DNA of 64,000 bases from Synaphobranchus kaupii (GCA_029718625.1 CM056383.1:18252722-18316721); one strand, 5' to 3'; numbered from the stretch's first letter, positions 26,355-42,605 are shown. Numbers and translations: made by a program. Notes: generated from the letters alone by a model not told the origin.

Positions 26355-26495
26355 AGTGGCCCTCTATCCTGGTCCTGGAGATGTGCCAGGCCGGTAGGTC
26401 TGCTTTTTGTAGTTACTCAACGCTTTATAGATCAATTAAAGCAGTTAATGAACTCACCATGCCTGCTTTTCTGGGTCTGAAGTGGTTGTGAATAA
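26355..26495. repeat. Fragment of a dispersed fish repeat
   Basis: CTATCCTGGTCCTGGAGATG, TAGTTACTCAACGCTTTATA, GATCAATTAAAGCAGTTAAT and TTTCTGGGTCTGAAGTGGTT appear in order and match, from memory, the left half of a common fish repeat. The expected mirror-image right half is replaced by the triplet repeat that follows. Confidence 0.45.
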
Positions 26496-26519
26496 TACTA
26501 TTAATCAGGTGTTTAATTG

Positions 26520-26740
26520 TTATTGTCATTACTATTGTGATTATTATTACTATTATCATAGTGCTGTTGTTATTATTATTGTTAATAATAATAATAATAG
26601 TAATAATATTCACCACCATCGTCATCATCATCAGCATCGTCGTCATCATCATCATCATCGTAATTATCACCATCATTATCTTTCTAACAATAATCATCAC
26701 CATAATCATTACAATCATCATCGCCATCATAATAATATCC
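26520..26740. repeat. ATT/ATC triplet-rich simple repeat
   Basis: Degenerate ATT/TTA triplets grade into CAT/ATC triplets (CATCATCATCATC). Reading frames give poly-His/Asn or poly-Ile, which are artefacts. Confidence 0.95.
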
Positions 26741-28944
26741 AAACACATCCTTTGTCTCCTGCTGTGTGGAATAATTGCAGTCAGGCTAGAGAGGATTCTT
26801 TCCACTTCCAAAGACAGATTGGAGGAAGCAGCCCAGCCCAGTTAACCAACAGAGCCGGCAGCCAATCTCAGATCACAAAGACAGACTCTAAGTGAACAAG
26901 TTATTGGGAGCCACACTGTCAGGCTAATCTCAGCCACTGTCTAAATTGTATGTCAACTCATTTGGCAACAGCTTGGTTTTACGTCAGTATAAATATACTT
27001 TAACATGTCAGGTTAGATTAATATATATGTAATAAGGTACATTATGTAAGCATGTACATTAATCCAAAAGTCAGCTTTTTTTCTGCTGTAAACTACACGA
27101 CTCAAAATATCTTCTACAGGATTAAGAGGGAAAAAGTTTTACCCAGAAGTCTATTTTGAGTTATGCAATCTACTTGATTTTCTCAGTTTTAAACCAGCTG
27201 GACTGAAATACCCTGGTCTCCAACAACGGATGCTAATGACATTAGCTTCCTAAACATATTGACAAATTAGCCAAGTTTTGAATGCTGTGTTATACACCAA
27301 CAATAGCATCCTGCTAAGAAAAGAATGTCCTGCACTCTAAATTTGCATGCAGTCCAATGTTAAATATGAAATAAATTTTCCTTGAAAGAAAACAAATCTT
27401 CAATCACTTTCATGCTTCCTGTTATGCGTTTTGACCTTGCAATGGCATATAAAAAACAGTCACTTTTTAAATAATTTTTTTTTACCTCCTTGTGTCCTTG
27501 GGATCCACTGGGTTGGGTTATTGAGAGAAGAGAAACAGTAGAGACTTTCACACACTGGGCCACCATTTCAAAATCAATTTCAGTCTCAGTTTACATTAAA
27601 TGGCCCGAATATCTGCGTAATAACACTGTGACTAAAATGACAGGCACTGTATACCTACTGTATACATAAACCTTTTAAACATAATACATAATCACATTAA
27701 AAACATCTGAAGTTTGGGGAAGAGTGAATTCACTAGCTAGTACTTATAGTTGTGACTCCAGCAGAAAACAACACTGGAAACAGGTACACTGTATAAACCA
27801 CAATAATTATAGTGTAGAGACCAAGTACACGGATGGTTCAGGAAATAACTGTAAAATTGATATATACAAGCAAGAACAATGAAGCTGTGGCAAAAAAGTA
27901 GAGTAACATCTGATCTTCAATTGCAACAAATTTATGCCAGAATGATTGATCCAAAAATAGATTTTTGGTTACCTTAAAAACCATGTAAAATGTATAGAAA
28001 ATTATAGTGGCAAACCAACATTGAAAAACCTTACTTCATTGTCTCCTAGGCAGTTCCATTCAAATCAGCCTGTAACTTCAAGGGCACAGTCCACAGACAG
28101 AAAACTAATACATACATACATGACCCGTCCAACTAGTGGCAACACAGGTAACAACAAAGTGATACTTTTTATTTCATATATTCAAGAAGTTGATGTACTA
28201 GAGCAGAGCATTGACAACAAAGTAGGTGTCTTACACAGATTTAAATTCCCACAGATTTAAATTCCCACAAGTGTCCCCTACGAGTGACTGACAGCGCTTC
28301 TCATAAGGCACCAAATGAAGTTATTCCCACAACAGTAACTCGTTAAACTGAAATGAGTCCTACAAATGTCACGCTGTGATTCACTCAATGTGCTCTGTTG
28401 GCTGGGGAAAACGATGCCTTTTCCCTTCTCCTCCAATGGCATTGTGTCTTTTTGTCTCCCAGACCGTAGTTATTTATTTCCTTACATTTTCCTTCCCTGT
28501 GACGGTTAGCGTAGGGAGATTTTCTGCATATCTCTCCTTGGACCCATCTAAACTCATTCACTTGAAGTGAAAATGATTGATTGGGGACTTAATCAATGTT
28601 TACAGTTGTCTTCCAATTAAATCTCAGGCCAAGTGGCAAAAGAAAACAAAAATAAATCATTTCATTTTTATTTATTTATTTTTTTTATAAAAGGAAAATC
28701 AGTTTTATTGCTTGGAGGACTGCAGAAGATTTAAATCTGCCTGAAGAAAAATGGCTAGACGCAAACTATGGATAGCACATTAATTATTGTACATTGTTTT
28801 TTTTGGACAGGCACAGTTATGTGCCGTCCTGCAAAATGTGAAAACTGGGGAGCATGAAGCAGAAAACAGGACTCCTCAGACAGAACACTCCAATTAAAAT
28901 CGCCAACAATGTGGGATTTGGGCAAGGGTGGATGGAGGTTTTTT

Positions 28945-29029
28945 GCGGGGGGGGGGTTTGTGGGTAGTGTTGGGCTGATGTGAGGACTCATTGTTTGTTT
29001 GGGGAGGTGGGGGGGGGGGGGGGGGGGGG
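28945..29029. repeat. G-rich tract with a 21-G run
   Basis: Includes GCGGGGGGGGGTTTG and GGGGAGG followed by a run of about 21 G at 29009-29029. Capable in principle of forming G-quadruplex structure; runs of this length are prone to assembly length errors. Confidence 0.9.
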
Positions 29030-29986
29030 TGTTTTGTTGTGTAAAAAATATGAAATGTGAAAATCAATAGAAAATGATTTTACTGCGAAAAAAGGACATT
29101 AGAAAATAAAATAAAATAATAAAGAGCCTTTATTTATTTAGAGTTCTACACAGTCTGCAAAGGAACGTGACTCTGACTGCAGTGTGCAGCTTGTGGGCAC
29201 ATGTGTTCATCTGCACTTTTTGTGGCTTTCATTAGCTCTGGCACACTTCAGCGGATTGACTCGTTTTGAAAGTGATTAGTTCAGTTCAGGTTGGGGTTTC
29301 ATGGAAGACGCATCTGCGCACCTGCACCTGCACCCAGGCCAGTTCAGATCAAAAAGCCATCAGCCGACAAGAGCCTCACAGAACACTTCCCGAAGAAACT
29401 CTGCCTGGTGTAAGAGCACCTGCTGACGACTACCGTGGCCGCCACAATTCAACGTGTCAAATCTCCCAAAGTCCAGGGAATGGTCTACCATCTCATAACT
29501 CATTGTAATGGAAACGGTCATTTCATTTGTTAACTGTCATTTGTGATGCAAACTGTGAACTTTTCACTCAGCAACATTCTAAGGTTTTATTTTTGGAAAG
29601 ATTTCCGGTCACGTCTTGTCGGCTCTCAAGGTTTTGATTTGAACTGGGCTTTAGATTCACAGCCCTGATTTGAGGAGAAAGAAAGCTGCCACCGGCTGTG
29701 CCCTCTCCAGGGTTAGACGAGGGAACTGAGCCAAGGCTCCAGGGATTACAGTGCACAATCAGAGGTGATGATCTGTATAGATGCCACTTTCGTCAATGAG
29801 AGCTACCAACATGGCTGCCTTGGTGTGGATTCAGTCCTTCTGTTTAGTGGGTTCAATTTAGCTTTTCATAACATATTTATATATTTAAGCAGAACATAGT
29901 TTGAGAGTTTGGAACTTACTGGCAAAATTTCAATAATAAAAGAAAAGCACTGAAAACATTTAATTGGTTTTCAAAGGTTACATATG

Positions 29987-31112
29987 CAGTTGAAGTCGGA
30001 AGTTTACATACACTTAGGTTGAAGTCATTAAAACTCATTATTAACCACTCCACAGATTTCATGTTAGCAAACTATTGTGTTGGCAAGTCAGTTAGGACAT
30101 CTACTTTGTGCATGACACAAGTAATTTTTCCAACAATTGTTTACAGACAAATTATTTCACTTTTAATTCACTATATCACAATTCCAGTGGGTCAGAAGTG
30201 TACATACACTAAGTTGACTGTGCCTTTAAATTTGGTCGCATATCCTTTGCATGCCATGACTTCCTGATGTCTGTGACCCAACAACATCAAAAGACTCTTG
30301 ATATCTTATTTTCTGGTACTCTTACAAGCGATACTATAACGTCTCTGCATTTGAATGGATCTCTATGGGAATTGGGGGGTGGAACTAGATTTAGCTGTAA
30401 ATTACACTGGAACAGTATAGAATACATGATTGTTAAAATGGCTGTAAGTCATCAAGGGTCTGAGGTATCAAACAAGCCTCAAACCATCACTCTGCTGCCA
30501 GATATGCAGTAGATATAGGATCACTTTAAGGGTTGTTTCTCCTGACAAATTTTCATATTGAATAAGTCAGGAGAAGAAACCCTTCAAGTTATCCATCCAT
30601 ATCTACTGTATTTCTGGCAGCAGAGTGATGATTTAAGGCTTGTTTGATACGTCAGACCCTTGATGACTTAGAGTCATTTAGCCAACCATGTGTTTGCATA
30701 CTGTTCCAGTGTAATTTACAGCTAAATCTAGTCCCACCCCCAAATTCCCATAGAGATCCATTCAAATGCAGAGACGTTATAGTATTGTTTGTAAGAGTAC
30801 CAGAAAATAAGAGTCTTTTGATGTTGTTGGGTCACAAACATCAGGAAGTCATGGCATGCAAAGGATATGCGACCAAATATTAAAAATCTAAAGGCACCGT
30901 CAACTTAGTGTATGTAAACTTCTGACCCACTGGAATTGTGATATAGTGAATTAAAAGTGAAATAATCTGTAAACAATTGTCGGAAAAATTACTTGTAGAT
31001 GTCCTAACTGACTTGCCAACACTATAGTTTGCTAACATGAAATCTGTGGAGTGGTTAATAATGAGTTTTAATGACTTCAACGTAAGTGTATGTAAACTTC
31101 CGACTTCAAATG
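29987..31112. mobile_element. Palindromic core family, copy D: Sleeping Beauty-like inverted repeats around the core
   Basis: The left end CAGTTGAAGTCGGAAGTTTA, the inner direct repeat GTACATACACTAAGTTGACT (about 30200-30219), GGCAAGTCAGTTAGGACATC and CAACAATTGTTTACAGACA match the inverted-repeat/direct-repeat terminus of the Sleeping Beauty group of fish Tc1 elements. The right end mirrors it (31112 inward, last base pairs ...CGACTTCAAATG then TA). At GTGCCTTTAAA the terminus switches to TTTGGTCGCATATCC and GCATGCCATGACTTCCTGAT, then the common palindromic core (30290-30825). No transposase. Confidence 0.92.
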
Positions 31113-31147
31113 TAGCTCATAAATGTCGTAAGAACCACCCCCCTGCC

Positions 31148-31303
<156 letters not shown>

Positions 31304-31481
31304 CTCATATTCTGGTTTTAATTATAAGTCCTGGTATATAATGATTGATAACCAGGTTGAGGTTAACCACAGCTAAAATTTGAGGTTGCATCTTATATCA
31401 GTACTAAGCAATAAAGACACTTATTTAAGATCATACCTTCTCTTGCCAAATGTATTTAAAATGAGTACTTTACTCATGTGC

Positions 31482-32508
<1,027 letters not shown>

Positions 32509-32912
32509 TTTTTTGCTTAATAAGTTATCGTTAGCCTATATCACATGTAGAAGATTTGTCTTCTCTCAATGGACTAATACTAAAACTACACTTCCAATGA
32601 TGCACTTTGTGGTCTCCTGCCCTGTAGGCATACTGAGGGTTCTAACTGCGGGTGCGGATGCGAGTGTGAGTCTCTATGTAGCGAGTTGCCATGGCCTGAC
32701 AAAAATTGTTTGATGCCCGCAGATGTTAGCTACTTTATAGACGGCTAAAATTATTAGCTGACAACATTGATTTTAAATGATGTGGGCACTTGCCGACATT
32801 GTGGGGAGGATTTGCCAATGATGAAACTATCAATTTACAGTCTTACAGAGCGTTTCACTTACTTGTTGTTAGGCCGCTGTCCACCGGGGCCTTTGGGCCT
32901 CAGATCGAGGAA

Positions 32913-34972
<2,060 letters not shown>

Positions 34973-35696
34973 CAAACACATAGCTGACTTCTGAAATGAC
35001 ACTATAAATACTTCTAGTCATTATGGCCATCCAGAACTGAGATCCCTGTTATGCAGCATGGACACTATTCAGTTCAAGTTCAGCCCCACATCTCTGCGCT
35101 TCAGACCTAATTACTCATACTGTGATTTAGAGTGGGAATTTTGAATCTGGAGGATTACACAGTATTTCATTGTTTCAGGGTAAAAACCTCTCTGTATGGG
35201 GTACATCAACCATCTTTCTTATTTACCACACTGTCTACTCATTAATGCCCACCCCCCCCCAAAAAAAGGAACTCCTAATGTGGACGATTGCCAGCCTAGC
35301 GGCGTGACACAAAGTGCTGATGGCTCTTAACTCCAAACACCTCCTCTATCACCATGGCAACCAGTCAGCTGCAGTATAACATAATGAGTTGTTTAAAGTG
35401 GTACTTGCAAAAGGCATGCAAAAATTCCTTTTGATACAATGCAGTATGCATCAAAAGAAGAGCTCTTAATGGGTGTTCTATATGAAGAGAGAATCCACCT
35501 ATTGCTAGCACTGTTAGCATTGATGTCGGAACAAAATGGATATTTGTATGTACCCTCAGGTAACTTCAGAGTAACGCCTAACAAAGTTGCTCAGCTATGT
35601 GATTTCTTTGGAAGATGAAAATGTACAAAAACAATATTGGATGACTTAGAAAAGTATGCTGAAAGTAGACTACTTCCAATGTACATAATTTCAACA

Positions 35697-35771
35697 CGCA
35701 CAGACACACGGACACATACACAAACACCTACATACACACACACACAGACACACGGACACATACACAAACAC

Positions 35772-35828
<57 letters not shown>

Positions 35829-35930
35829 CACATACACAAACACCTACACACACACACAGACACATACACAAACACCTACACACACACGCACACAGACACA
35901 CGCACACAGACACACGGACACATACACAAA

Positions 35931-35976
<46 letters not shown>

Positions 35977-36023
35977 CCTACACACACACACACACACACA
36001 CACACGGACACATACACAAACAC

Positions 36024-36059
<36 letters not shown>

Positions 36060-36079
36060 ACGGACACATACACAAACAC

Positions 36080-36115
<36 letters not shown>

Positions 36116-36234
36116 ACGGACACATACACAAACACCTACACACACATACAGACACACATACACAAACACCTACACACACACGCACACAGACACACGCACA
36201 CAGACACACGGACACATACACAAACACCCACACA

Positions 36235-36272
<38 letters not shown>
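35697..36272. repeat. Complex CA-rich higher-order array, ~575 bp
   Basis: Alternates pure CA tracts with a conserved insert (CACGGACACATACACAAACA then CCTACACAC), repeated about ten times at variable spacing. Larger blocks also recur, for example CACGCACACAGACACACGC at about 35885 and 36180. The 254-codon His/Thr frame across it is an artefact. Confidence 0.97.
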
Positions 36273-36273
<1 letters not shown>

Positions 36274-36924
36274 TTTCACTTGTCTTGAGAATGGTGGCTC
36301 AAACTTTTGGGATTCTAGTTCGCGGTTTCCTTGTCACTCCCAGCAGTTCTGATGCTGGAGCTCCACAGTGCGCATACCTGGCTTTGACTGTGCCCTCATA
36401 ATTCAGTCATCAGGAGTGGGGACTCCTTGGAAGCAGATAGACCAGCTATGGCTGTTCATCTGTAGCACCCGCCCACCCACAACACTGCTTTTAAACTCTG
36501 AGATCTATTCATTTTCCACAATTTTCCACATGATGAACGAGGGCACAAGACGAGAACATCGGCGGCTGAATATCTCTCTCTTTTTGTGCCAGTCTTCTCT
36601 GTCTCTGCAAGGCGTGGGATTATGGGAATTTTTCTCACCCACTAGAGCTGTTGTGTCCCCAGCACACTGAAGATGTAAGAGGTGTGGTGCCTTTTACACT
36701 CTGATTTGAAAGGCATTTTCCCCTCACAGTCTAAGTGCCACAAAGGTTTTGGTAATGCCTCGATTCCGAATCGTAAAGCTACAGGAACATTTAAGACTTG
36801 CTCTGCCCTGAATGCTTCCCGCACTGTAAAGCATAATAACTTGTGTCTGTTTGAATCTGGAACCAATGGGCACTCCTTTTGTTCAGAATAACACCTGGCA
36901 ATATGTAGCCCGCAGGGGTGAGCT

Positions 36925-37060
36925 CAACTGAACTGGGAAGCCTGCACAACAGCACATAGTAAGAGAACATAAGAATACGTAATGAGGACAACAAGCCTTT
37001 CAGCCCATTGACACTCACCATTTACCTCCAGACTAGCGAGTGTCCAACACTGCGTCAAGC
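36925..37060. repeat. Possible dispersed repeat fragment
   Basis: GAGAACATAAGAATACGTAA, ACAAGCCTTTCAGCCCATTG and ACTCACCATTTACC resemble a repeat block widespread in ray-finned fish (of the form AACATAAGAA...GGCCATTCGGCCCA). Short, no ends defined. Confidence 0.35.
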
Positions 37061-40000
37061 CTGGGCCTGGCGCCCCCCGGAGGCCTCTACATGCCATGGC
37101 AAGGTCCATGAATTAATAACACTCAAAGTAGACAGACAACTCTGTTAGCTCCACATTGTGGTCATAGTTTAAAACATATTTCCGTTGGCTGCATTTTTTT
37201 AGTTTTTCCATACGGTACAAATGAAACAAATGTTGTAGGTTACTGTGGGATATTAAGTTAATAAATTACAAAATAGTGGAAGGTAAACATAAAAGACATT
37301 TCAACTGAGGTTTCTAGAAGGTGGACTAGAAGGCAGCGAAGAAAACTCTTTGGATGTTATTAGTGGCTATTCTGGCTAATCGCAGCAACATCATTAAGAT
37401 CTACACTCACATTTTTATCCATGCATGAAATTGCAGCAACCTAATTTCTCTCTTATCTAAGGATCAAAGTTTTAGCTTTCTTTTAGAGCCTATATCCATT
37501 ACAAGGTGGCTCAGTCAGATGTTATGCACCCAACACATGGTGATTAGCTTGGTTAGGAGCAGAGCCATGCAGAGACCATTAGAGTGACAGGTGCTTAAAG
37601 TGGAAAAAAAGAACAGTAGCTTATCTAATAACTTTAAAAGTTAACCAACTTCCAGCTATTTAAAAAATAAACAACAGTAGTGTTTCCTCTATCATTACCG
37701 TGGCAAAGCGGCCAAGAAAAAATTAGTAACCTGCCCGTCAGGCAAGTGAGATTATGTCAACCATGAAATGCACTGTGGTTTAAATAAACTTCTAACGTCA
37801 TTTGCTTGATGTCATTCTCATTGATTCTCCCCAGGCTCAGAAGGTAATACCGTTTATAAAATTAAGTGTTCTGGAAAGAAGTGCGCCGTTTAATATCTAT
37901 TGACCTGTACCAATGAAAACAAATCCACTTCAACAATGCGTTGAGGTGGATTCTTAACAGAAATGCCACTCTGTCTTTCTGTAGCACTAATCTTACCCAA
38001 CATGATCAAAACAGTCTTTGAATCGATAGGGAAAAGCATAAGTTAGGCCTGCTAACGCGCATTAATAATACTTTGTCTCATTTACAGTAGTAGGGTTGCT
38101 GCTACACAAGTGTCGCTGTATGGCTTGGAGGCACATCTGGTAAATGGGAGATGCAGTTTAATCAGGCTGGATTTGAAATAAGTCTCTATCGAATTTCAAA
38201 CAGCTTAAAGCGGTGCACAATACTGAATAATGATTTGGGGACAGGTATCAATAACCAATATTTTCTGACCATACTGGCTGATGCCGATACCACCATGTTT
38301 TACATTATAGCACAAATGCAAACTGCAGCCATGCTTCCACATTCATGGAAGAAGATGAAAAACAGCAAGGAAAACCAGCTTGGCATTGGACACAGAAAAC
38401 ATCGTCTCCCTGCCAAACCTGAGGCAGTCGACTCACACCAGCTGTAAGATTCAGTCTTCTAAATAGCGAATGCAATGCTAACTATTACGAAACCTAGACA
38501 GTATACAGAGGGATGAATGACTAGCATATTATTGGAAAATAAAGGGGGAAAAAACGCGAATTTACACACCGCTACACTAAAGGTCATGAACTGTGACGCA
38601 AAGTGTTCAGGCAATGTTGTTTTCTCTTTTTGAGAGATTGTGCGGTTGTTCACCCATCACTTTCAATATTAGATGGCTCCATGAGATGGTAGCCCAGAAA
38701 GTGTCCCTAACTGCAGGCTTAAATGGCTTGAAGTTCAGCCTTTTAGCTCATGAGATAGGAGTTATTAAAGCAGGGTCATGGGATCCTGATCCCAGGAGAG
38801 TATTGAGGCAGTTTGATGTACAGCGCACTTATGTACAGGATGCAGTGCACAAAACAGAACAAAACAGGAGTGCCCCTGTCTAGGTCACTTTATAATGGAA
38901 AGTTTTTCTTTTTCAATTGGCCTGCTCCTTTTGAATGAAGTGGCCCTCGAAGTAAAAAAATATATTAACCCCAAGAGCGGGACAAAAAGCGCAGGTGCTC
39001 AGGCTTTTTTGTGGCTCAAAAATAATCCTAGACTGACACTTCGATTATACTTAGTTAAATTAAAACGCTGTTGAGCCTTGTTGGGAAGCACTCAAAATGT
39101 TTTCACTGGGAATTCTTCAAAGAACTACGCGCGGTACACTGTGTTTTCGCCACAAAGGACTGCTGACTGAGGCCCAAACATTGATCTGGAACCTAGCTTG
39201 CCACTCTATTGTCGTCAAAGAAAAAAAAAATCACACTTGGAGAACTATACTACATATGGTTGATTAGCTTTTAGCAGTTTATCAGAAAAGAACAACTGCT
39301 TATTATTATTTATATCACAAGTACTATACCAGAGAGCACACGCGTTGTAAAAGTAACAGATTGGGTCTTCTGAGTCACTTCTTTGTTACAAAATGAGGTG
39401 CTTTGACAATACATAGACCTGTTATTTATAGACATACGCTAAGGATATATTACAGAGCAGCTTTGTGAATAATAACATATTTTTCTTTATTTGACGCAGC
39501 TCATTGCTTGCCATTTGCATGTGTATCGTGGAGGTAATGGCTGTGGAGTGGCTGGGGGAAACTGAGGGAAAATACGAATAATGCCATTGAAAAACAGCGC
39601 CAGTACAGTAACCTTTAGCAGCCAGCCCTCCGACTGCACTGAACAGTGGGAGGCAAGGCCTTCAGACTACAGTTTGACACCATGAAAGCTCTCTGTTTGA
39701 ACCCTGGCTTTAAAGGGTCTCCGGGAGGTCTTGGAGCTGCTCGCCCTATTACAGACACATAGCTTGAGGACCGACAGCCACGGTGTGTCTGCCGGCTAAA
39801 TCTATTGTGTGATCAGTTCTGTTGATAACGGTCCAGTGTGGACTGGCTTCAGAGGGAAGGGAACATAACTGATACCAAGATTTCCCTTCCGAAGCCCCGC
39901 TTCTTCCCTTTACTGTCAGAAAAAATGGCCGCACCACCCAGGTAAATATCTGACCCAAACAGCAAGCCCTTCACTTATTAGATCTCATCTGAATGCATTT

Positions 40001-40779
40001 GTGCCTGTGTGTCAGCAAACAGATCCAACGCTGACAGATTTGGATCGGCGTGGTGGAGATAACGTTAGCGACAGTGCTGATAGGTTACCCTCTGTCTGCA
40101 TTTCTGCTGCTATGCACAGAGATGCAGGGGTCTGTGCCTGATTTACAATGGAAAACAACACCACGGCTCTGCACCTGCTAAAATTGATTGACTGCGTTGC
40201 ACTATGACGGCGATTTGCTTCTGGTAACAGGCGGGTAGTCTTGATGCGGTCTCATTTCCCTGAAAACGATGCTGCGCTCGTAACTACACACGTGCTATTA
40301 CGTCTATTTATTTATCGTTCTTTTATTCAGTGACCACCAGGCCATCATGGCCAGAAACATTCAGGACGTGGGCGTGGCTACAAAGCAGTAACCCAGTGGC
40401 TGAGCACAATATCTAGTTACAGTAATTCATTTAATCTCCACATGATGCCTCATAATTACCCTTAAGAGTAACTCACTCATGTCATACAAACATAGAACTG
40501 CAGAATGACCTTTTACCTTGAAATATGTTTGCAATCTAGCAATAATGATCCACACTAATGTTTTTATGGATTGGAATTATGTGCTGCAACACTAGCTCAA
40601 TCGGGCATCTAGCGACTGCTGAGGTACTTGCCAGAAATCCAGAGCCCGCTGCTTTTTTATTCCTCATAGGACGCAGTGCAGAAAACCTCTTTTTTGAATT
40701 TAAAAATCATCACGTATTATTACGTCCAGCTGAGATGGGAACTCCTGCCCTTAGCAACAAAGAGCCACAGGGAAAGAGA

Positions 40780-40860
40780 GTGGGGAAAAAGAGATGGATG
40801 AGGGAGGGAGGGAGGAAGAGAGAATAAGAAAGAGAGCGAGAAGGACAGAGAGAGCGAGTT
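40780..40860. repeat. Polypurine tract downstream of the epha6 exon
   Basis: GGGAGGGAGGGAGGAAGAGAG-type purine sequence (GGGA and GAGA runs); in the gene's orientation it is a polypyrimidine tract about 200 bp inside intron 3. Confidence 0.85.
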
Positions 40861-41057
40861 TCTCCCCTTCCCCACAGATTTTAGTTACTTTATTGTTTTA
40901 GTTTTACTTACGCCTTTACTTTGTTGCTTTTTGTTACCTGTCTCCTTTGCTCCTGCAGCACTGTTATGTCAATCCAATAAGGTGCCTCTGAAACTGAAAA
41001 ATCGAGCGAGAGAACAGGAGGAAGAGTGACAGATGGGAAAAGCCAGCCGGCACTCAC

Positions 41058-41721
41058 CGAGGCAGTTTCCATCCAGCTCCTCGTAGCCCACGCTGCAGAC
41101 ACAGCGGCCCAGGGGAACGAGCCAGTCCCCGTCAGCCCCGCAGTACAGCTTGGGCGTGTCCCGCTCCTCTGCGTTCTTCACGCACGCCCCCCGCACCTCC
41201 ACTAGCGAGGACGAGTCCACCCGGGGGACGGTGTCCGGGAAGATGGCCAGGTTCCGGTAGGTGGAGGGGCACTTCTTGTAGTAGACGCGCACTGACACGA
41301 GGGCGATGCAGGCTCCGATGTCCTGGAGGGCCAGGTAGAAGCCCTTCCGGGAGACGGGCCCCACCTCCCGCACCTCCGTGTTCAGCTTGAGGATGCGGTC
41401 GCCCAGGTCCGTCTGTGTGAAGCTCTCGTCGGCCGCGATGGTGTCTATCTTGGTGTACTGGCCCGCCCGGAACCTAAGGCCATGCGACTCGTCCGCCTCC
41501 AGGTAGTACAGGTTGAAGGTCTCCTTGCAGGTGCCCGACACCCAGGGGATGCTGTTGCAGTCGCGCAGGGTGAACTTCAGCTCCACGTACACCTTCTGCG
41601 CCGCCTCACGCGCGATCCAGTTGGACCGCAGCCAGTTGTTCTGGTTTGGCTCCATCACGTGACACACCTGGAAGGTGTGGATGGGACGATTTTGCTCATC
41701 CATCTCTGTGATGGTGTCCCA
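41058..41721 (-). CDS. epha6: Eph receptor A6 (epha6-like), exon 3: ephrin ligand-binding domain
   Basis: Internal exon of an Eph receptor tyrosine kinase, a plasma-membrane receptor that binds ephrins on neighbouring cells, mainly in axon guidance and cell sorting. The minus-strand reading frame opens [17 protein letters not shown] and contains the Eph signatures [76 protein letters not shown] and [10 protein letters not shown]. It ends in the start of the Cys-rich region ([16 protein letters not shown]). The acceptor is CCACAG before TGG and the donor is CTCG followed by GTGAGTG. The exon is 664 bp, phase 0 in and phase 1 out, the length I expect for Eph exon 3. The stretches [12 protein letters not shown] and [15 protein letters not shown] [18 protein letters not shown] fit EPHA6 better than EPHA3, A4, A5 or A7 from memory. 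Eph identity is close to certain; the A6 assignment is likely. No flanking exon was recognised, so the coding sequence is partial. Confidence 0.93.
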
Positions 41722-41878
41722 CTGTGGGTCAAGAAGAGACAGGAAGAAAGAAAAACAGGATAATATATCATACACACCTCTACTTTCTTTGTCCTGCCCT
41801 CTTTGAATTTGAATATTTTAGGGTTACAGTAACTGAAAACTGTAACAATGTATGTAATGTATATATCCATTAATTATA

Positions 41879-42605
41879 CAGTGAGCACCATAATTCATTG
41901 TACAGTGACACATTCTTTGTTATTTTGGTTCTGTACTCTAGTACTCTGAGTTTGAAAGGATACAATGACAATGAGGTTGAAGTTCAGACTGTCAGCTTTA
42001 ATTTGAGGGTATTTTCATCCATATCGGATGAACCATTTAGAAATTATAGAACCTTTTGTACATAGTCCCCCCCATTTTCGGGCATCAATAAATATTGGAC
42101 AGTTCAACATAATGTAGAATAAAGTAATCATTTTTAATATTTGGTTGCATATCCTTTGCATGCCATGACTTCCTGATGTCTGTGACCCAAAAATATCAAA
42201 AGACTGTTGATATCTTATCTTCTGGTACATATTCTCCTACAAGCGAACTATAACCTCTCTGCATTTGAATGGATCTCTATGAGAAGTGGGGGTGGGACTA
42301 GAGTTAGCTGTAAATTACACTGGAACAGTATGGAACACTTGGTTGGCTAAATGGCTCTAAGTCATCAAGGGTCTGATGTAACAAACAAGCCTTAAACCAT
42401 CACTCTGCTGCCAGATATGCAGTAGATATGGATGGATAACTTGAAGGGTTTCTTCTCCTGACTTATTTTTCCATAGAGTTCAATAAGAAAATTTGTCAGG
42501 AGAAACAACCCTTAAAGTGATCCAACCATATCTACTGCATATCAAAGTGCAGAACCAAAATAATAAAAAAATGTGTCACTGTCCAATGAATTATGGTGCT
42601 CACTG
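41879..42605. mobile_element. Palindromic core family, copy E (CAGTGAGCACC ends), in the epha6 intron
   Basis: Ends are CAGTGAGCACCATAATTC and its mirror, with TA at 41877-41878 and 42606-42607. About 240 bp of Tc1-type subterminal sequence, the GCATGCCATGACTTCCTGAT connector, and the first core arm are present. The second arm is cut short at about 42542 and joined directly to the last ~60 bp of the terminus. The element ends about 158 bp upstream of the splice acceptor of epha6 exon 3. Confidence 0.88.

Larger units (their letters stand above)
25821..29986. other. Mostly unique stretch
   Basis: Contains the repeat fragment, triplet repeat and G-rich tract listed. ACAGATTTAAATTCCC is duplicated in tandem near 28236-28268. 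No gene recognised. Confidence 0.5.
36276..41057 (-). other. Proximal epha6 intron 3 (inferred)
   Basis: Starts with the donor GTGAGTG at 41057 reading left. Apart from the repeat fragment at 36925 and the purine tract, no feature is recognised, and exon 4 was not found. Confidence 0.6.

Noticed and set aside
26425..26895. 128- to 137-codon poly-His/Asn, Ile or Met-rich frames
   Set aside because: They come from ATT/ATC triplet repeats in all frames.
30019..30883. Short frames with repeated peptides in copy D
   Set aside because: They translate inverted repeats and the palindromic core, with the same peptides mirrored; no protein family recognised.
41482..41763. Plus-strand 93-codon frame
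   Set aside because: Antisense shadow of the epha6 exon.
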